Shown: positions 1 through 9,528 of the stretch, one piece after another
How positions within the stretch are numbered: position 1 is the first letter of the stretch
Layout: each line of letters begins with the position of its first letter
Program-made: the position numbers and the translations under genes
The notes under the pieces: generated by a model
The model's input: only the letters and a program-made list of their open reading frames with translations
Database searches by the model: none
What the model was told of the DNA's origin: nothing
From: Polaribacter tangerinus
GTDB lineage: Bacteria > Bacteroidota > Bacteroidia > Flavobacteriales > Flavobacteriaceae
Reading direction: 5' to 3'
DNA length: 64,000 nucleotides
NCBI RefSeq assembly: GCF_038024095.1
Contig: NZ_CP150668.1
Location: forward strand, 2,550,001-2,614,000

Positions 1-819
1 GGTGAATTATTATTTAAAGAAAATGTTTCATTAACTACTGATAATAGAGGATTTAAATACGGTGACGGTATTTTTGAAACTATCAAAGTAATTAACAAAA
101 AAATTATTTTCTGGGAAGATCACTATTTTAGATTAATGGCTTCTATGCGAATGTTGCGAATGAAAATTCCGATGGAGTTTACTTTAGAGTTTTTACAAGA
201 AGAAATTTTGAAAACTATAGCTGTTTCTGATACTGGATCTAGTTACAGAGTTCGTTTAAATGTTTTTAGAAAGGATGGTGGTTTTTATACACCTACCACA
301 AACGAAGTGTCTTATTTAATTGATGTATCTCTCGATAGCTTCACAACAAAAGAGACATATGAAATAGACGTTTTTAAGGATTTTTACAATTATTCTGGTC
401 TTTTGTCTACAATTAAAACCAACAATAGACTTATTAATACCTTAGCAAGTATTTATGCAAAAGAAAATGATTTAGACAATTGTGTTTTAGTAAATGAGCG
501 AAAAGGTGCCGTAGAAGTTACCAATGGAAATTTATTTATTTTAAAAGGTTTTACAGTTAAAACACCTAGTTTATCTGAAGGTTGTATAAAGGGTATTGTG
601 AGAGCAAAGGTGATAGAAATTTTAAATAAGAATAAAGAGTATACAATAGAAGAAACTACTATTTCTCCTTTTGAAATTCAAAAAGCAGATGAAGTTTTTA
701 TTACCAATGCAATTATGGGAATTCAACCTGTAACAAAATATAAGAAAAAGAAATTTAAAACAGATTTAGGTAAAAAATTACACGCTAGTCTTAGAGTATT
801 ACAAATTGCAGGAAATTAA
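1..819 (+). CDS. Aminotransferase class IV (PabC/BCAT-like), 5' end cut by window
   Basis: The reading frame is open from the first base, so the N-terminus lies outside the window; 272 residues are present. The visible start (NRGFKYGDGIFET) is typical of PLP fold-type IV enzymes, which include 4-amino-4-deoxychorismate lyase and branched-chain aminotransferases. The probable PLP lysine is in the STIKTNNR stretch (codon at 415-417), and VEVTNGNLF fits the usual glutamate/TxxNxF segment that grips the cofactor. The length suits PabC-like proteins (about 280 residues). The exact substrate cannot be read from sequence; folate synthesis is an inference. The stop codon overlaps that of the convergent yqgE by four bases, with no terminator between them. 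Confidence 0.8.
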   Translation, partial: GELLFKENVSLTTDNRGFKYGDGIFETIKVINKKIIFWEDHYFRLMASMRMLRMKIPMEFTLEFLQEEILKTIAVSDTGSSYRVRLNVFRKDGGFYTPTTNEVSYLIDVSLDSFTTKETYEIDVFKDFYNYSGLLSTIKTNNRLINTLASIYAKENDLDNCVLVNERKGAVEVTNGNLFILKGFTVKTPSLSEGCIKGIVRAKVIEILNKNKEYTIEETTISPFEIQKADEVFITNAIMGIQPVTKYKKKKFKTDLGKKLHASLRVLQIAGN

Positions 820-1373
820 TTGAGGTTAAAATCTTTTGGTGCATTAGACCATAATTTATAGTCTCCTCCTTTTTGTAGTAGTTTGTTTTTCCATAAATTA
901 TCTTCTTTAATAGCAAGTATGTTTTTAAAATCGTTTTCAGAGAGAAACCAAGATTTATTTTGAAGTTCTTCTATTAGTTGATTTTTATTCCAACCAGAAT
1001 ATCCCAAGAAAAACCTAATTTCATTTTCACTTAGTATTTTTTTGTTCAATAACTCTTTTAATTCTTTGAAATTTCCACCCCAAAAAATGCCGTTGGATAC
1101 CTCTATACTATTTGGAATCAAATGCGGAACTCTATGTATAAAATATAAATTATCTTGCTCTACAGGACCACCTTGATATATTTTTAAATCACAGTCTATT
1201 TCAGGTAATAGATCGCATAGAAGATAATCTAATGGCTTATTTAAAATAAAACCTACAGCATTATTATTAGTAAACTCGGTTAATAGAATTATTGCTCTAT
1301 TAAAGGCATCATCATTTAATATTGCTGGTTCGGCTACGAGTAATTTTCCTTTTTTTATTTTTTCAGAAGGCAT
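816..1373 (-). CDS. YqgE/AlgH family protein
   Basis: A protein of 185 residues with the family pattern throughout: KGKLLVAEP near the N-terminus, the NAVGFILNKP segment around residues 39-48, GGPVEQDNLYFIH, then FWGGNF and FFLGYSGW in the C-terminal half. The length matches the family (about 185). The family has a solved fold but no firmly assigned biochemical role. It lies downstream of hup on the same strand, but the hup terminator at 1411-1443 separates them, so it probably has its own promoter. Function is therefore left open. Confidence 0.9.
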   Translation of the reverse strand: MPSEKIKKGKLLVAEPAILNDDAFNRAIILLTEFTNNNAVGFILNKPLDYLLCDLLPEIDCDLKIYQGGPVEQDNLYFIHRVPHLIPNSIEVSNGIFWGGNFKELKELLNKKILSENEIRFFLGYSGWNKNQLIEELQNKSWFLSENDFKNILAIKEDNLWKNKLLQKGGDYKLWSNAPKDFNLN

Positions 1374-1410
1374 AGATGGTTTTTATCACTAAGATAAGAA
1401 AATAAAGTAT

Positions 1411-1443
1411 AAAAAAAACTCTCTTTAAAAAAGAGAGTTTTTA
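1411..1443 (-). terminator. Terminator of hup
   Basis: AACTCTCTTT and its complement form a stem around a short A-rich loop, with a T run in the leftward direction. It lies about 20 bases after the hup stop codon, so it very likely ends the hup transcript. Confidence 0.8.
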
Positions 1444-1464
1444 TGTTATCTAAAAACAGTGTTC

Positions 1465-1737
1465 TTAGTTTACAGCATCGCTTAAACCAGCACCTGCTTT
1501 AAATTTTGCTACATTTTTAGCAGCAATTTGGATAGTTTTTCCAGTTTGTGGATTTCTACCACTTCTTGCTGCTCTGTTAGATACAGAAAAAGTTCCAAAA
1601 CCTACTAAAGCAACCTTTTCACCTTTCTTTAAAGAAGAAGTTACGTTACCTGTAAAAGACTCTAATGCTGCTTTAGCTGCTACTTTAGAAATTCCTGCGT
1701 CAGCAGCCATTGCATCGATTAAATCTGATTTGTTCAT
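1465..1737 (-). CDS. hup: HU family DNA-binding protein
   Basis: A 90-residue histone-like protein that bends and compacts DNA in the nucleoid. It begins [11 protein letters not shown] and carries the HU signature [11 protein letters not shown] (about 42-52), followed by the flexible beta-arm GRNPQTG (60-66) whose proline (Pro63) wedges between base pairs in this family. Length is exactly that of the family. It is flanked by a consensus promoter upstream and its own terminator, so it is a single-gene, probably highly expressed unit. Confidence 0.97.
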   Translation of the reverse strand: MNKSDLIDAMAADAGISKVAAKAALESFTGNVTSSLKKGEKVALVGFGTFSVSNRAARSGRNPQTGKTIQIAAKNVAKFKAGAGLSDAVN

Positions 1738-1791
1738 AATGATAATTTTTAAATTGTTTAATAAAATTTTTTTTCACGTTAAAACGCTTAA

Positions 1792-1822
1792 CAAATATAG
1801 ACGGATTGTGGGTTTACGCAAA
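1792..1822 (-). promoter_or_regulatory. Consensus Bacteroidota promoter of hup
   Basis: Read on the minus strand: TTTG at 1822-1819, 19 bases, then TATATTTG at 1799-1792. This is an exact match to the -33 TTTG / -7 TAnnTTTG promoter of Bacteroidota. The transcript would start near 1785, about 50 bases before the hup start codon. Confidence 0.85.
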
Positions 1823-1926
1823 TTACAGTACTAAAAAAGTGGCTTTTTGTTGATAAAAGATAGTCAATTGTTAATAAACCTCACTTTGAAAATCAAAAAA
1901 CTCTAAAATCCTTGTAGTTAAAGGCT

Positions 1927-2871
1927 TTACATCATTGTTGCATTTTCATAAAACTGAAATCCGTTTAGCAGACTTTTTGCATCCATTTTTTTCTTTCCAG
2001 AAAGTTTGATTTCATCAATAATGATATACCCTTTATTTACAGCAACTTTCATTTCTTTTTTTGAAGTTATTATTTTACCAATTGGTAAATTATGCTCTTC
2101 TTGTTGTTTTTTTACTGAATAAATTTTTACACTAATTTCTTCGTTATTATTTTTTAGTATTGTCCATGCACAAGGAAAAGGGTTTAGACCTCGAATTTTG
2201 TTATAGATAGTATCTAAATTTTGAAACCAATCTATTTTTGTATTTTCTGTATGAAGTTTAGGGGCTATTTTTTCTTCTTTAAGAGGTTGGTGTATCGTTT
2301 TTACATTTCCCTCAGAAATCAACCTTACTGTTTTTGCCACAAGTTTTGCACCAATTAGCATTAATTTGTCGTGAAGACTCCCCACTGTTTCTGTTTCACT
2401 TATAGTAGTTCTTTCTTGGAGGATTATGGCACCAGTATCAATCTTTTCATCAATAAAAAAAGTAGAGACACCTGTTGTTTTTTCGCCATTAATAATTGCC
2501 CAATGAATTGGTGCGGCTCCTCTGTAATCGGGTAATAAAGAGGCGTGTAAATTAAATGAACCAAGTTCTGGTAGCTGCCAAACTATTTTAGGTAACATTC
2601 TAAAAGCAACTACTATTTGTAAATTTCCATTTAAAGCCTTTAACTTTTTATTAAAGTCTATATCTTTTAAATTACGAGGCTGTAATATTGGTAGGTTTTT
2701 AGTTTTCGCATACTTTTTTACGGCAGATTCATTTATTTTTCTGCCTCTTCCTGCAGGCTTATCTGGTGCAGTTACCACGCCAACTACAGTATAGTTATTT
2801 TCTATTAGATGGCTTAGTATGCTTACTGCAAAATCTGGTGTTCCCATAAAGACTATGCGGATATCTCTCAT
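1927..2871 (-). CDS. fmt: Methionyl-tRNA formyltransferase
   Basis: This 314-residue enzyme adds the formyl group of 10-formyl-tetrahydrofolate to initiator Met-tRNA. The N-terminal hydrolase domain begins with FMGTPDFAV. The catalytic triad fits Asn107, His109 (NLHASLLPDYRGAAPIHW) and Asp145 (IDTGAII). The C-terminal OB-like tRNA-binding domain contains IRGLNPFPCAWT. Length is usual. It follows recQ after five bases and is the last gene of the leftward operon; deformylase (def) is elsewhere in this window. Confidence 0.97.
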   Translation of the reverse strand: MRDIRIVFMGTPDFAVSILSHLIENNYTVVGVVTAPDKPAGRGRKINESAVKKYAKTKNLPILQPRNLKDIDFNKKLKALNGNLQIVVAFRMLPKIVWQLPELGSFNLHASLLPDYRGAAPIHWAIINGEKTTGVSTFFIDEKIDTGAIILQERTTISETETVGSLHDKLMLIGAKLVAKTVRLISEGNVKTIHQPLKEEKIAPKLHTENTKIDWFQNLDTIYNKIRGLNPFPCAWTILKNNNEEISVKIYSVKKQQEEHNLPIGKIITSKKEMKVAVNKGYIIIDEIKLSGKKKMDAKSLLNGFQFYENATMM

Positions 2872-2876
2872 AATTT

Positions 2877-4766
2877 TTATTTTATTTTGTACTTATTTTG
2901 ATTATTAATATAAATTTTGTCTTCTATTAGTAAAGATTGTAAATGATGTAAAAGATCTTCTTCAGATAAGTTAAGACGATTGCCAATTTCTTTGGAGGTT
3001 AGATTGTCTTTTTCTTGCAAAAGTTGAAGAATTAAAAAAGCTAAATTTTTAGTATTCTTTTTTTTCTTTTGAATACATACAGAACAGATTCCACAATAGT
3101 GAGTACTCTTTTCATTAAAATAGCTTAGCAATTGTATACTTTTACATGTTGTATTATTTTTTACGTAAGATAATAAATCGATAGCTTTTTGTTCTTTTTG
3201 CTTCAAAAATTGTTTTATTTCCCTACCAAATCTGTTAATAGTTTTGTCGTCTTCTCTTGGTATTAGAAAATAGATAGAAGTATCTGTAGCAATTGGGGTA
3301 TATTCTATAAGTTGTTGGTTTTGTAATTGTTCTAATAATTGATGAACTTTTTGAGAGGTAATACCCGCTTTTTTTCCTATGAAGAAAGGATCTATTTTAA
3401 CTTCATTTTCAAAAAGACCACCATAAGTTCTTAATAAGATATTTAGGAAGTTCTTAATTTCTGATTGACTTTGTGGGTAATTAAGAATTACTTTGTGGTT
3501 TGCAACAACTCGAATTTTCGCTTTTTTATTAAAAGAATTATCAAGTGCAATTATTCCGTAATTGTTTAATATTTTTAAAACAGTTTCAGTTTTTTGAATT
3601 GAGAAATTATATTTTCTGCAGAATTCTAAAAAATTAAAATCGAAAGAACTTTCTAACAATTCTCCGTTGGCTATTTGAAAATGTTGATATAGTTTTTTGT
3701 GAATCTCTTTAATGGTATTAAGTGATGGTATTGCGTTTTGAAGTTGCTCTTTAAATAATCTAATATCATTATCATTATACAATAATACACCAAAAGATTT
3801 TTTATTGTTTCTACCAGCTCTGCCTGTTTCTTGTACATAGTTTTCTAAACTTTGAGGCATGTTATAATGTATTACTAAGCCTACATTTGCTTTATCTATT
3901 CCCATACCAAAAGCATTGGTGGTAACTATAATTGGCTTTTTTTCAGACAACCAGTTTTTAAAGGCTATGTTTTTTTCTTTAGAGGATAAACCACCATGGT
4001 AATAGGAAGCATTAAATTTGTTTGCTTGCAAAAAATTAGCTATTTCTACTGTTTTTTTTCTTGTATTTACATAAACAATTGCTGGAACTTTTGTTTTTGT
4101 AAAAATTTGAATTAAACGTTCTAGTTTGTCTTCTATCTTAAAAACTTGGTATGCTAGATTTTCTCTAAAAAAAGATTTTTTGAAAATTACAGGTTTTTTA
4201 AGTTCAAGATTAATAGCAATATCTTCTAATACTTTTTTATTGGCAGTGGCTGTAAGAGCAATAAAGGGTGCAGAAGGTGAAAGTTCCTTTAATATTTTAA
4301 TTTTTCTGTATGATGGTCTAAAATCATTACCCCATTCCGAAATACAATGTGCTTCGTCTATGGCAACTAATGAAACATTAAGTTCTTTTATTTTTTGTTG
4401 AATTAAATCAGACTGAAGTCTTTCGGGAGAAATGTACAAGAATTTGTAATGACCATATTTTATGTTATCGAATAAAGATATTATTTCGTCTTGTGAAGTG
4501 CCAGAGGCAATTGTAGTTGCTTTAATGTTTAGTTTTTTTAGGCTATTAACCTGGTCTTGCATCAATGCAATTAAGGGAGAAATTACAATACAAACTCCTT
4601 CTTTTGCAAGGGCAGAAACCTGAAAGCAAATAGATTTTCCTCCTCCGGTTGGCAATAAAGCTATCGTATCATTACCTTCTAAAACAGTATTAATAATTTC
4701 TTTTTGTGGCTTTCTAAATGAGCTATATCCCCAATATTTTTCTAATATGTTTTCGATAGAAATCAT
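2877..4766 (-). CDS. RecQ-family ATP-dependent DNA helicase
   Basis: A 629-residue superfamily 2 helicase that unwinds DNA 3' to 5' in repair and recombination. Visible parts are the Q-motif region FRKPQKEII, Walker A TGGGKS (40-45), the DEAH box (137-140), the motif-VI arginines in QETGRAGRNNK, and a zinc-binding RQC region with cysteines in CKSIQLLSY and YCGICSVC. The C-terminus looks like a winged-helix segment, and I see no clear HRDC domain, so this is a RecQ paralog without HRDC. An eight-T run within the gene leaves the frame intact. It overlaps the upstream ATPase by four bases (ATGA), which indicates translational coupling. Confidence 0.93.
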   Translation of the reverse strand: MISIENILEKYWGYSSFRKPQKEIINTVLEGNDTIALLPTGGGKSICFQVSALAKEGVCIVISPLIALMQDQVNSLKKLNIKATTIASGTSQDEIISLFDNIKYGHYKFLYISPERLQSDLIQQKIKELNVSLVAIDEAHCISEWGNDFRPSYRKIKILKELSPSAPFIALTATANKKVLEDIAINLELKKPVIFKKSFFRENLAYQVFKIEDKLERLIQIFTKTKVPAIVYVNTRKKTVEIANFLQANKFNASYYHGGLSSKEKNIAFKNWLSEKKPIIVTTNAFGMGIDKANVGLVIHYNMPQSLENYVQETGRAGRNNKKSFGVLLYNDNDIRLFKEQLQNAIPSLNTIKEIHKKLYQHFQIANGELLESSFDFNFLEFCRKYNFSIQKTETVLKILNNYGIIALDNSFNKKAKIRVVANHKVILNYPQSQSEIKNFLNILLRTYGGLFENEVKIDPFFIGKKAGITSQKVHQLLEQLQNQQLIEYTPIATDTSIYFLIPREDDKTINRFGREIKQFLKQKEQKAIDLLSYVKNNTTCKSIQLLSYFNEKSTHYCGICSVCIQKKKKNTKNLAFLILQLLQEKDNLTSKEIGNRLNLSEEDLLHHLQSLLIEDKIYINNQNKYKIK

Positions 4767-5305
4767 ATTTTTAAAGAAAGTGTATTTAAAATAAAATCTG
4801 TTCTTTTATCAATACTTCCAAAAGGAACGTTTATTACATTGTAACCTAGTTTAGAGTAAGTTTTTGTTAGAAAAGTATCAATTTTAACAGTTTCTTCAAA
4901 AGTTTCATATCTTTCATTATCAGTGGTATGAATTTCTTTCCATGGAGAAAAGTGAAAAATTTTTGTGTATTTATACTGTTTACTTTTTTCTGTAAAAGTT
5001 TTTGGGTAACTGGTATTAAAGTAATCCATGTAAGCATGAACATCTGGAATTCCCCTATCAAAAAAAACAATATTAATTTTTTTCTTTGAAGCTTCCTTGT
5101 ATTGTTTTACTCTTCCTTCTAACAGCATTTCACTAAATAGCAATGGTTTTTCTAAAAACAGTTGATCTATACCATTTGATTTTGCTTCAAGTATTACTTC
5201 TCTAGAAACTTCTGGCATACAGCAATAGTTTCTATTTTCCAGTTCATTTAAAACAGATGTTTTCCCGGTACCAGGACCTCCAATAAGAACAATTTTTTCT
5301 TGCAT
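4763..5305 (-). CDS. Small P-loop ATPase/kinase (NadR/Ttd14-like AAA domain)
   Basis: Walker A GGPGTGKTS lies at the very N-terminus, followed by MPEVSREVI and a Walker B-like FFDRGIPDV motif. This layout is typical of AAA_28-type small nucleotide-binding proteins related to the NadR kinase domain. The substrate is unknown. I chose the ATG at 5305 (180 residues) rather than 5323, because MQEKIVLIGGPGTGKT is the family-like start and a TATTTTTG -7 box (5317-5310) lies between the two ATGs. It leads an operon with recQ and fmt. Confidence 0.8.
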   Translation of the reverse strand: MQEKIVLIGGPGTGKTSVLNELENRNYCCMPEVSREVILEAKSNGIDQLFLEKPLLFSEMLLEGRVKQYKEASKKKINIVFFDRGIPDVHAYMDYFNTSYPKTFTEKSKQYKYTKIFHFSPWKEIHTTDNERYETFEETVKIDTFLTKTYSKLGYNVINVPFGSIDKRTDFILNTLSLKI

Positions 5306-5402
5306 TTCACAAAAATAAATCATTCCCTTTATAAAACTAATTTTTAATGTAATTTTGTCACTTTAAATATATTTAAATTTAAAGAGTAATTTTCTAATAC
5401 CG

Positions 5403-5684
5403 ATGAGTAATAAAGAAGAATTTTATAAAAAATTAGAAGCTCAGTTAAACGATACTTCTGTTTTTCCGACAGATTATTTGTATAAATTTATCGTACCCTC
5501 TAAAGGAAATCAAGTAACAGAAGTAGCCGATATTTTTAACAACACTGGTGCTGTTATTTCAACAAAAAAATCAAAAACAGGAAAATATGTAAGTGTTTCT
5601 ATCGTTTTAAAAGTAAAAAATTCTAAAGAAGTAATTTCTTATTATTTAAAGGCAGAGAAAATAGACGGAATTATTTCCTTATAA
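5403..5684 (+). CDS. DUF493 family protein
   Basis: A 93-residue cytosolic protein with the DUF493/YbeD-like pattern: YLYKFIVPS, then VTEVADIF, then a KTGKYVSVSI strand and a VISYYLKAE ending. The fold is a ferredoxin-like regulatory domain, but the role is not established. It stands nine bases upstream of the first isomerase of the chaperone cluster, so it is probably cotranscribed. A TAATTTTG -7 box lies at 5350-5357. Confidence 0.85.
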   Translation: MSNKEEFYKKLEAQLNDTSVFPTDYLYKFIVPSKGNQVTEVADIFNNTGAVISTKKSKTGKYVSVSIVLKVKNSKEVISYYLKAEKIDGIISL

Positions 5685-5693
5685 CTTTACATT

Positions 5694-7334
5694 ATGAAAA
5701 CAAAATTACTTTATATTTTTTTATTCTTTTTAGTTTTTAATTTGAAAGCTCAGAATGATCATAAAACTTTGGTGGTTATTAATGGTGAAAAAATTTCAGT
5801 ATCAGATTTTAAACGTGTTTATGAAAAAAATTTAGATGCAATTGAAACGAATGAATCTAAAGACGTTTCTAAAAATTTAGACTTATTTATAAATTATAAA
5901 TTAAAAGTAGCCGAGGCGTATGATTTAAAATTAGATACATTGCCTTCTTACATTAATGAAATTGAGAATCATAAAAATCAGCTTTCAGCACCATATTTAA
6001 AAGATACTTCTTTTATAGCGCCATTGCTAAAAGATATCTATTTTAGAACAAAAAACAGAATAAAGGTAAAACACATATTACTTCGCCTTCCTGTAACAGC
6101 TACACCAAAGGATACTTTGGCGACCTACAATAAAATTTTAGCACTAAGAGATACAATCTTAAAAGGAAAGAGTTTTGAAGAAGTCGCAGTGGCATATTCC
6201 GAAGATTTATCGGCACAAGATGATAAAGAAACTGGCAGAATTGGCAATAAGGGGAACTTAGGTTTTTTTGATGCTTTTAAGATGGTTGCTCCTTTTGAAG
6301 ATGCTGCTTACCAAACTAAAGTAGGAGAAATATCTCTACCTTTTCGTACAAATTTTGGGTATCATATTTTAAAGGTAGATGCTATAAAACCCTCAAAGGG
6401 AGAAGTTGAAGCAGCACATATTTTAATACGAGATACCACTAATGTTGGTAAAAGAAAAATAGATACTATTTACAATCTATTAGTAAACAAGGAACCTTTT
6501 TCAAATTTAGTAAGTAAATATTCAGAAGATCCTGGGTCAAAAGTAAATGGTGGAAGTTTAGGGAAATTTTCGGAAGGTAGAATGGTTAAAGCCTTTAATG
6601 ATCAGGTTTTTAACCTGCAAAACGAGGGTGACTTTTCCAAACCGTTTAAAACAAGATTTGGGTGGCACATAGTAAAGCTTACAAAAAAATATCCAATAAG
6701 AACTTTTGAAGAAATGGAGAGTGAGCTTAGAAATAAGGTAAAAAGAAGTGCACGAATGTTACTTTCTGAAAAAGCAGTTTTAGATAAACTAAAAAAAATG
6801 TATGTTATTACAGAGAGTGAGAGCGCAAAAAAAATATTAAATAAAAAAAATATAAGAGATTTAAAAAGAGACTCTTTACAACAAACTTTATTTACCATAC
6901 AAAACAAAGAAGTACTACAATATTTATTTGTAGATTACAATAAAAACAGACGACATAAACCTATTTTTGTTCTTTATGAAGAATTTTTGAATAAAGAAAT
7001 ACTAAACTATTACAAAGAAAATTTAGCACTTTCAGAACCTGACTATGCAAATACTTTAAAAGAGTATCAAGACGGTTTGTTATTATTTGAATTGATGCAA
7101 CAGAAAATTTGGAATAAATCTGCAGAAGATAATAATGGATTGGAAAAATACTATAATGACAATAAAAAGAAATATTTACACAAAGAATTAGACGAAATAA
7201 AAGGAAAAGTAATGAATGATTACCAAGAATTCTTGGAACAAGAATGGGTGGCAGAATTACGAAAAAAGAATGTTGTTCAGATACAAAAAAGGCAACTAAA
7301 AAAATTAATTAAATACTACCAAAATAATAAATGA
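5694..7334 (+). CDS. Periplasmic peptidyl-prolyl isomerase with two parvulin domains (SurA-like)
   Basis: A 546-residue secreted protein with a signal peptide (residues 1-20, ending LKAQ). After an N-terminal chaperone-like region come two rotamase domains at about 122-230 (KVKHILLR to FGYHILKVD) and 238-332 (AAHILIR to FGWHIVKLT). A lysine-rich, helical C-terminal region of about 210 residues follows. By family it should help fold or escort outer-membrane proteins in the periplasm. It is the first of three SurA-like genes in a row and overlaps the next by four bases. The long C-terminal extension sets it apart from E. coli SurA. Confidence 0.9.
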   Translation: MKTKLLYIFLFFLVFNLKAQNDHKTLVVINGEKISVSDFKRVYEKNLDAIETNESKDVSKNLDLFINYKLKVAEAYDLKLDTLPSYINEIENHKNQLSAPYLKDTSFIAPLLKDIYFRTKNRIKVKHILLRLPVTATPKDTLATYNKILALRDTILKGKSFEEVAVAYSEDLSAQDDKETGRIGNKGNLGFFDAFKMVAPFEDAAYQTKVGEISLPFRTNFGYHILKVDAIKPSKGEVEAAHILIRDTTNVGKRKIDTIYNLLVNKEPFSNLVSKYSEDPGSKVNGGSLGKFSEGRMVKAFNDQVFNLQNEGDFSKPFKTRFGWHIVKLTKKYPIRTFEEMESELRNKVKRSARMLLSEKAVLDKLKKMYVITESESAKKILNKKNIRDLKRDSLQQTLFTIQNKEVLQYLFVDYNKNRRHKPIFVLYEEFLNKEILNYYKENLALSEPDYANTLKEYQDGLLLFELMQQKIWNKSAEDNNGLEKYYNDNKKKYLHKELDEIKGKVMNDYQEFLEQEWVAELRKKNVVQIQKRQLKKLIKYYQNNK

Positions 7335-8179
7335 GACTTTTAGGTATTACTTGCTTTTTTTTCATTTTATTGACTTCTTGTGACTATATAACGCTAAAAG
7401 AAAAGCAAGAAAGTGTATCTGAAATTATAGCCATTGTTAATACTCAAAAGCTTTTTAAAAAGGATTTAAAAGGTATTTTACCAAATAATATATCTAAAGA
7501 AGATAGCCTGGTTTTAGTTAAAAATTATATTAAAGATTGGGCTGTTAAACAATTACTTTTAGAAAAAGCTACAACAAATAACTCATCTGAATCTATAGAA
7601 ACTATAGAGCAGTTGGTAAATGATTATAGAGAAAGTTTGTTAATTAATAATTACAAAGAAGAGCTAATAAAGCAAAAGTTAGATACCGTAATTTTAGAGG
7701 AAGAGATAGAAGATTATTATCAATTTAATAAAGAAAATTTTAAGTTAAATGAAATTTTAATAAAAGCTAGATATCTACATTTTAATAATGAAGTTAAAGA
7801 TAAGGATGAAATTATAACCTTATTTAAATCTGACAATATTGATGATTTAGAAACTCTAGAGAAACAACAATTAAGTTTTAAAAAGTACCATTTAAATGAT
7901 TCTATTTGGATGCGAATGGATAAGATTTTGTTAAAACTACCATTTTCGGAAGAAAATCTGTTAAAAAAAACAAAATTCATTCAAAAACAAGACTCATTAG
8001 GTTTATATTTGGTGGCTATAAAAGATGTTTTGGAAAGAAACGAAATAGCTCCATTAAGCTATATAAAACCAACCATAAAACAAATGATTTTACACAAGCG
8101 TAAAATCGAACTAATAAGAGAAATCGAAAAAATATTAATTAAAGATGCCACAGAAAACAACAACTTTAAACATTACTAA
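7331..8179 (+). CDS. Lipoprotein related to SurA-type chaperones, no recognisable parvulin domain
   Basis: A 282-residue protein with a lipoprotein signal (FFILLTSC, lipidated Cys17). The N-terminal region (IAIVNTQKLFKKDL, then a helical segment) resembles the SurA/PpiD N-terminal fold. The typical parvulin stretch (HILL, FGYHI) is missing, so it may act only as a chaperone. It starts four bases inside the preceding gene and ends 35 bases inside the next, indicating tight coupling. The assignment rests mainly on context and on the N-terminal resemblance. Confidence 0.7.
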   Translation: MRLLGITCFFFILLTSCDYITLKEKQESVSEIIAIVNTQKLFKKDLKGILPNNISKEDSLVLVKNYIKDWAVKQLLLEKATTNNSSESIETIEQLVNDYRESLLINNYKEELIKQKLDTVILEEEIEDYYQFNKENFKLNEILIKARYLHFNNEVKDKDEIITLFKSDNIDDLETLEKQQLSFKKYHLNDSIWMRMDKILLKLPFSEENLLKKTKFIQKQDSLGLYLVAIKDVLERNEIAPLSYIKPTIKQMILHKRKIELIREIEKILIKDATENNNFKHY

Positions 8180-9527
8180 ATTACTTTTTACAATCGGTAT
8201 TTTACTTTATAATGCTTTAGAAGTAAATGCTCAAAAGATAAAAGTAGATGGTGTAGCAGTTGTAATTGGAAAAAACATTGTTTTAGACTCCGATATTGCT
8301 AAGTTTAAAAAAGAAATTGAGTTAAGAAGTGAGGGAAAAGTAACCATTTCTGATTGTGAAATGTTAGAAGAGTTAATGCAACAAAAGCTTCTTTCTCATC
8401 ATGCGGTGGTAGATAGTGTTACGGTTTCAGACGCTGAAGTTTCGAGTAATGTAGACAGAAGTATTCAATATTTCACCCAACAATACGGTAGTTTAGACAA
8501 AGTAATTAACGCTTATGGTTTTAACGATTTAGACGATTTAAGATCTGAGCTTTACAATGTTCAAAAAGAAAATATTTTAGTAGAAAAAGAGCAATTAAAA
8601 GTAACAGAAAAAGTAGATGTTACGCCAGAAGAAGTACGCTTGTATTATAATGGCTTAAAAGAAAAGGGCGAGCTACCAGAATTTCCAGCAGAAATAGAAT
8701 TGGCGCAGTTGGTTATGAATGCAAGTCCTACCAAGCAAGAAAATGATAAAATAATTGCAAAATTAAATGCGCTTAGGCAAGAAATTATTGATGGTGCAAG
8801 TTTTAGAATGAAGGCAATTATAAACTCTAAAGATCCGGGTGTTGTAGAAAACGGTGGAAAGTATCCTGTAACTAAAGAGTCAAATTTTATTAAAGAATTT
8901 AAAGAAATGGCTTTTACGCTAGATGTTGGTCAAGTTTCGGAACCATTTAAATCAGATTTTGGTTACCATATAATGCAATTACACCAAATTAAAGGAAATA
9001 CTAGGATTGCATCACACATTTTAATGCAACCAGAAATACCAGAATCTCGACTAACAGAAATTAGACTAAAAGTAGAGGAAATTAAAAGAGATATTGAACA
9101 AGGAAAACTTACATTTGAAGAAGCTGTAGAAAAATATTCAGATGATAAAGACACTAAAAACAGCGGTGGTTTAATTATCAATCAAAATACAGGTGAGTCT
9201 AAATTGAATTTAATAGGTTTAGATCCTGCATTTTACGCTAGAGTTAATGATTTAAAAAAAGGAGAGTTTACCGATGTTTTTTATGATGAATCTCGAGGAG
9301 GAGAAAAAATGTATAAGTTCCTTTTAATGAAAGATAGAACAGATACTCATACGGCAGATTTAGTAGAAGACTATGTTAAAATACAAGAACTTGCTCTGTT
9401 AAAAAAGAAGGAAGAAGTAATAGAAAAATGGGCAAAAGACAAAATTAAGGATACCTATATTAAATTAGGAGAAGATTACAAGAAGTGTACTTTTAGCAAA
9501 AATTGGAAAAAAGAAACTATTCGATAA
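8145..9527 (+). CDS. SurA-like peptidyl-prolyl isomerase
   Basis: A 460-residue secreted protein with a signal peptide of about 30 residues (ending EVNAQ). The start VDGVAVVIGKNIVLDSDI is the classic SurA N-terminal strand and helix. Two rotamase-like domains follow: one at about 176-282 (IELAQLVM to FGYHIMQLH) and one from about 285 to 395 (ASHILMQ onward). The family carries outer-membrane proteins to the BAM machinery. It overlaps the previous lipoprotein gene by 35 bases and is one base upstream of moxR. Of the three genes this one is closest to SurA proper. Confidence 0.9.
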   Translation: MPQKTTTLNITKLLFTIGILLYNALEVNAQKIKVDGVAVVIGKNIVLDSDIAKFKKEIELRSEGKVTISDCEMLEELMQQKLLSHHAVVDSVTVSDAEVSSNVDRSIQYFTQQYGSLDKVINAYGFNDLDDLRSELYNVQKENILVEKEQLKVTEKVDVTPEEVRLYYNGLKEKGELPEFPAEIELAQLVMNASPTKQENDKIIAKLNALRQEIIDGASFRMKAIINSKDPGVVENGGKYPVTKESNFIKEFKEMAFTLDVGQVSEPFKSDFGYHIMQLHQIKGNTRIASHILMQPEIPESRLTEIRLKVEEIKRDIEQGKLTFEEAVEKYSDDKDTKNSGGLIINQNTGESKLNLIGLDPAFYARVNDLKKGEFTDVFYDESRGGEKMYKFLLMKDRTDTHTADLVEDYVKIQELALLKKKEEVIEKWAKDKIKDTYIKLGEDYKKCTFSKNWKKETIR

Positions 9528-9528
9528 A

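Noticed and set aside
4126..4401. A 91-residue frame opposite recQ
   Set aside because: It lies wholly within the recQ helicase domain on the other strand and has no recognisable pattern.
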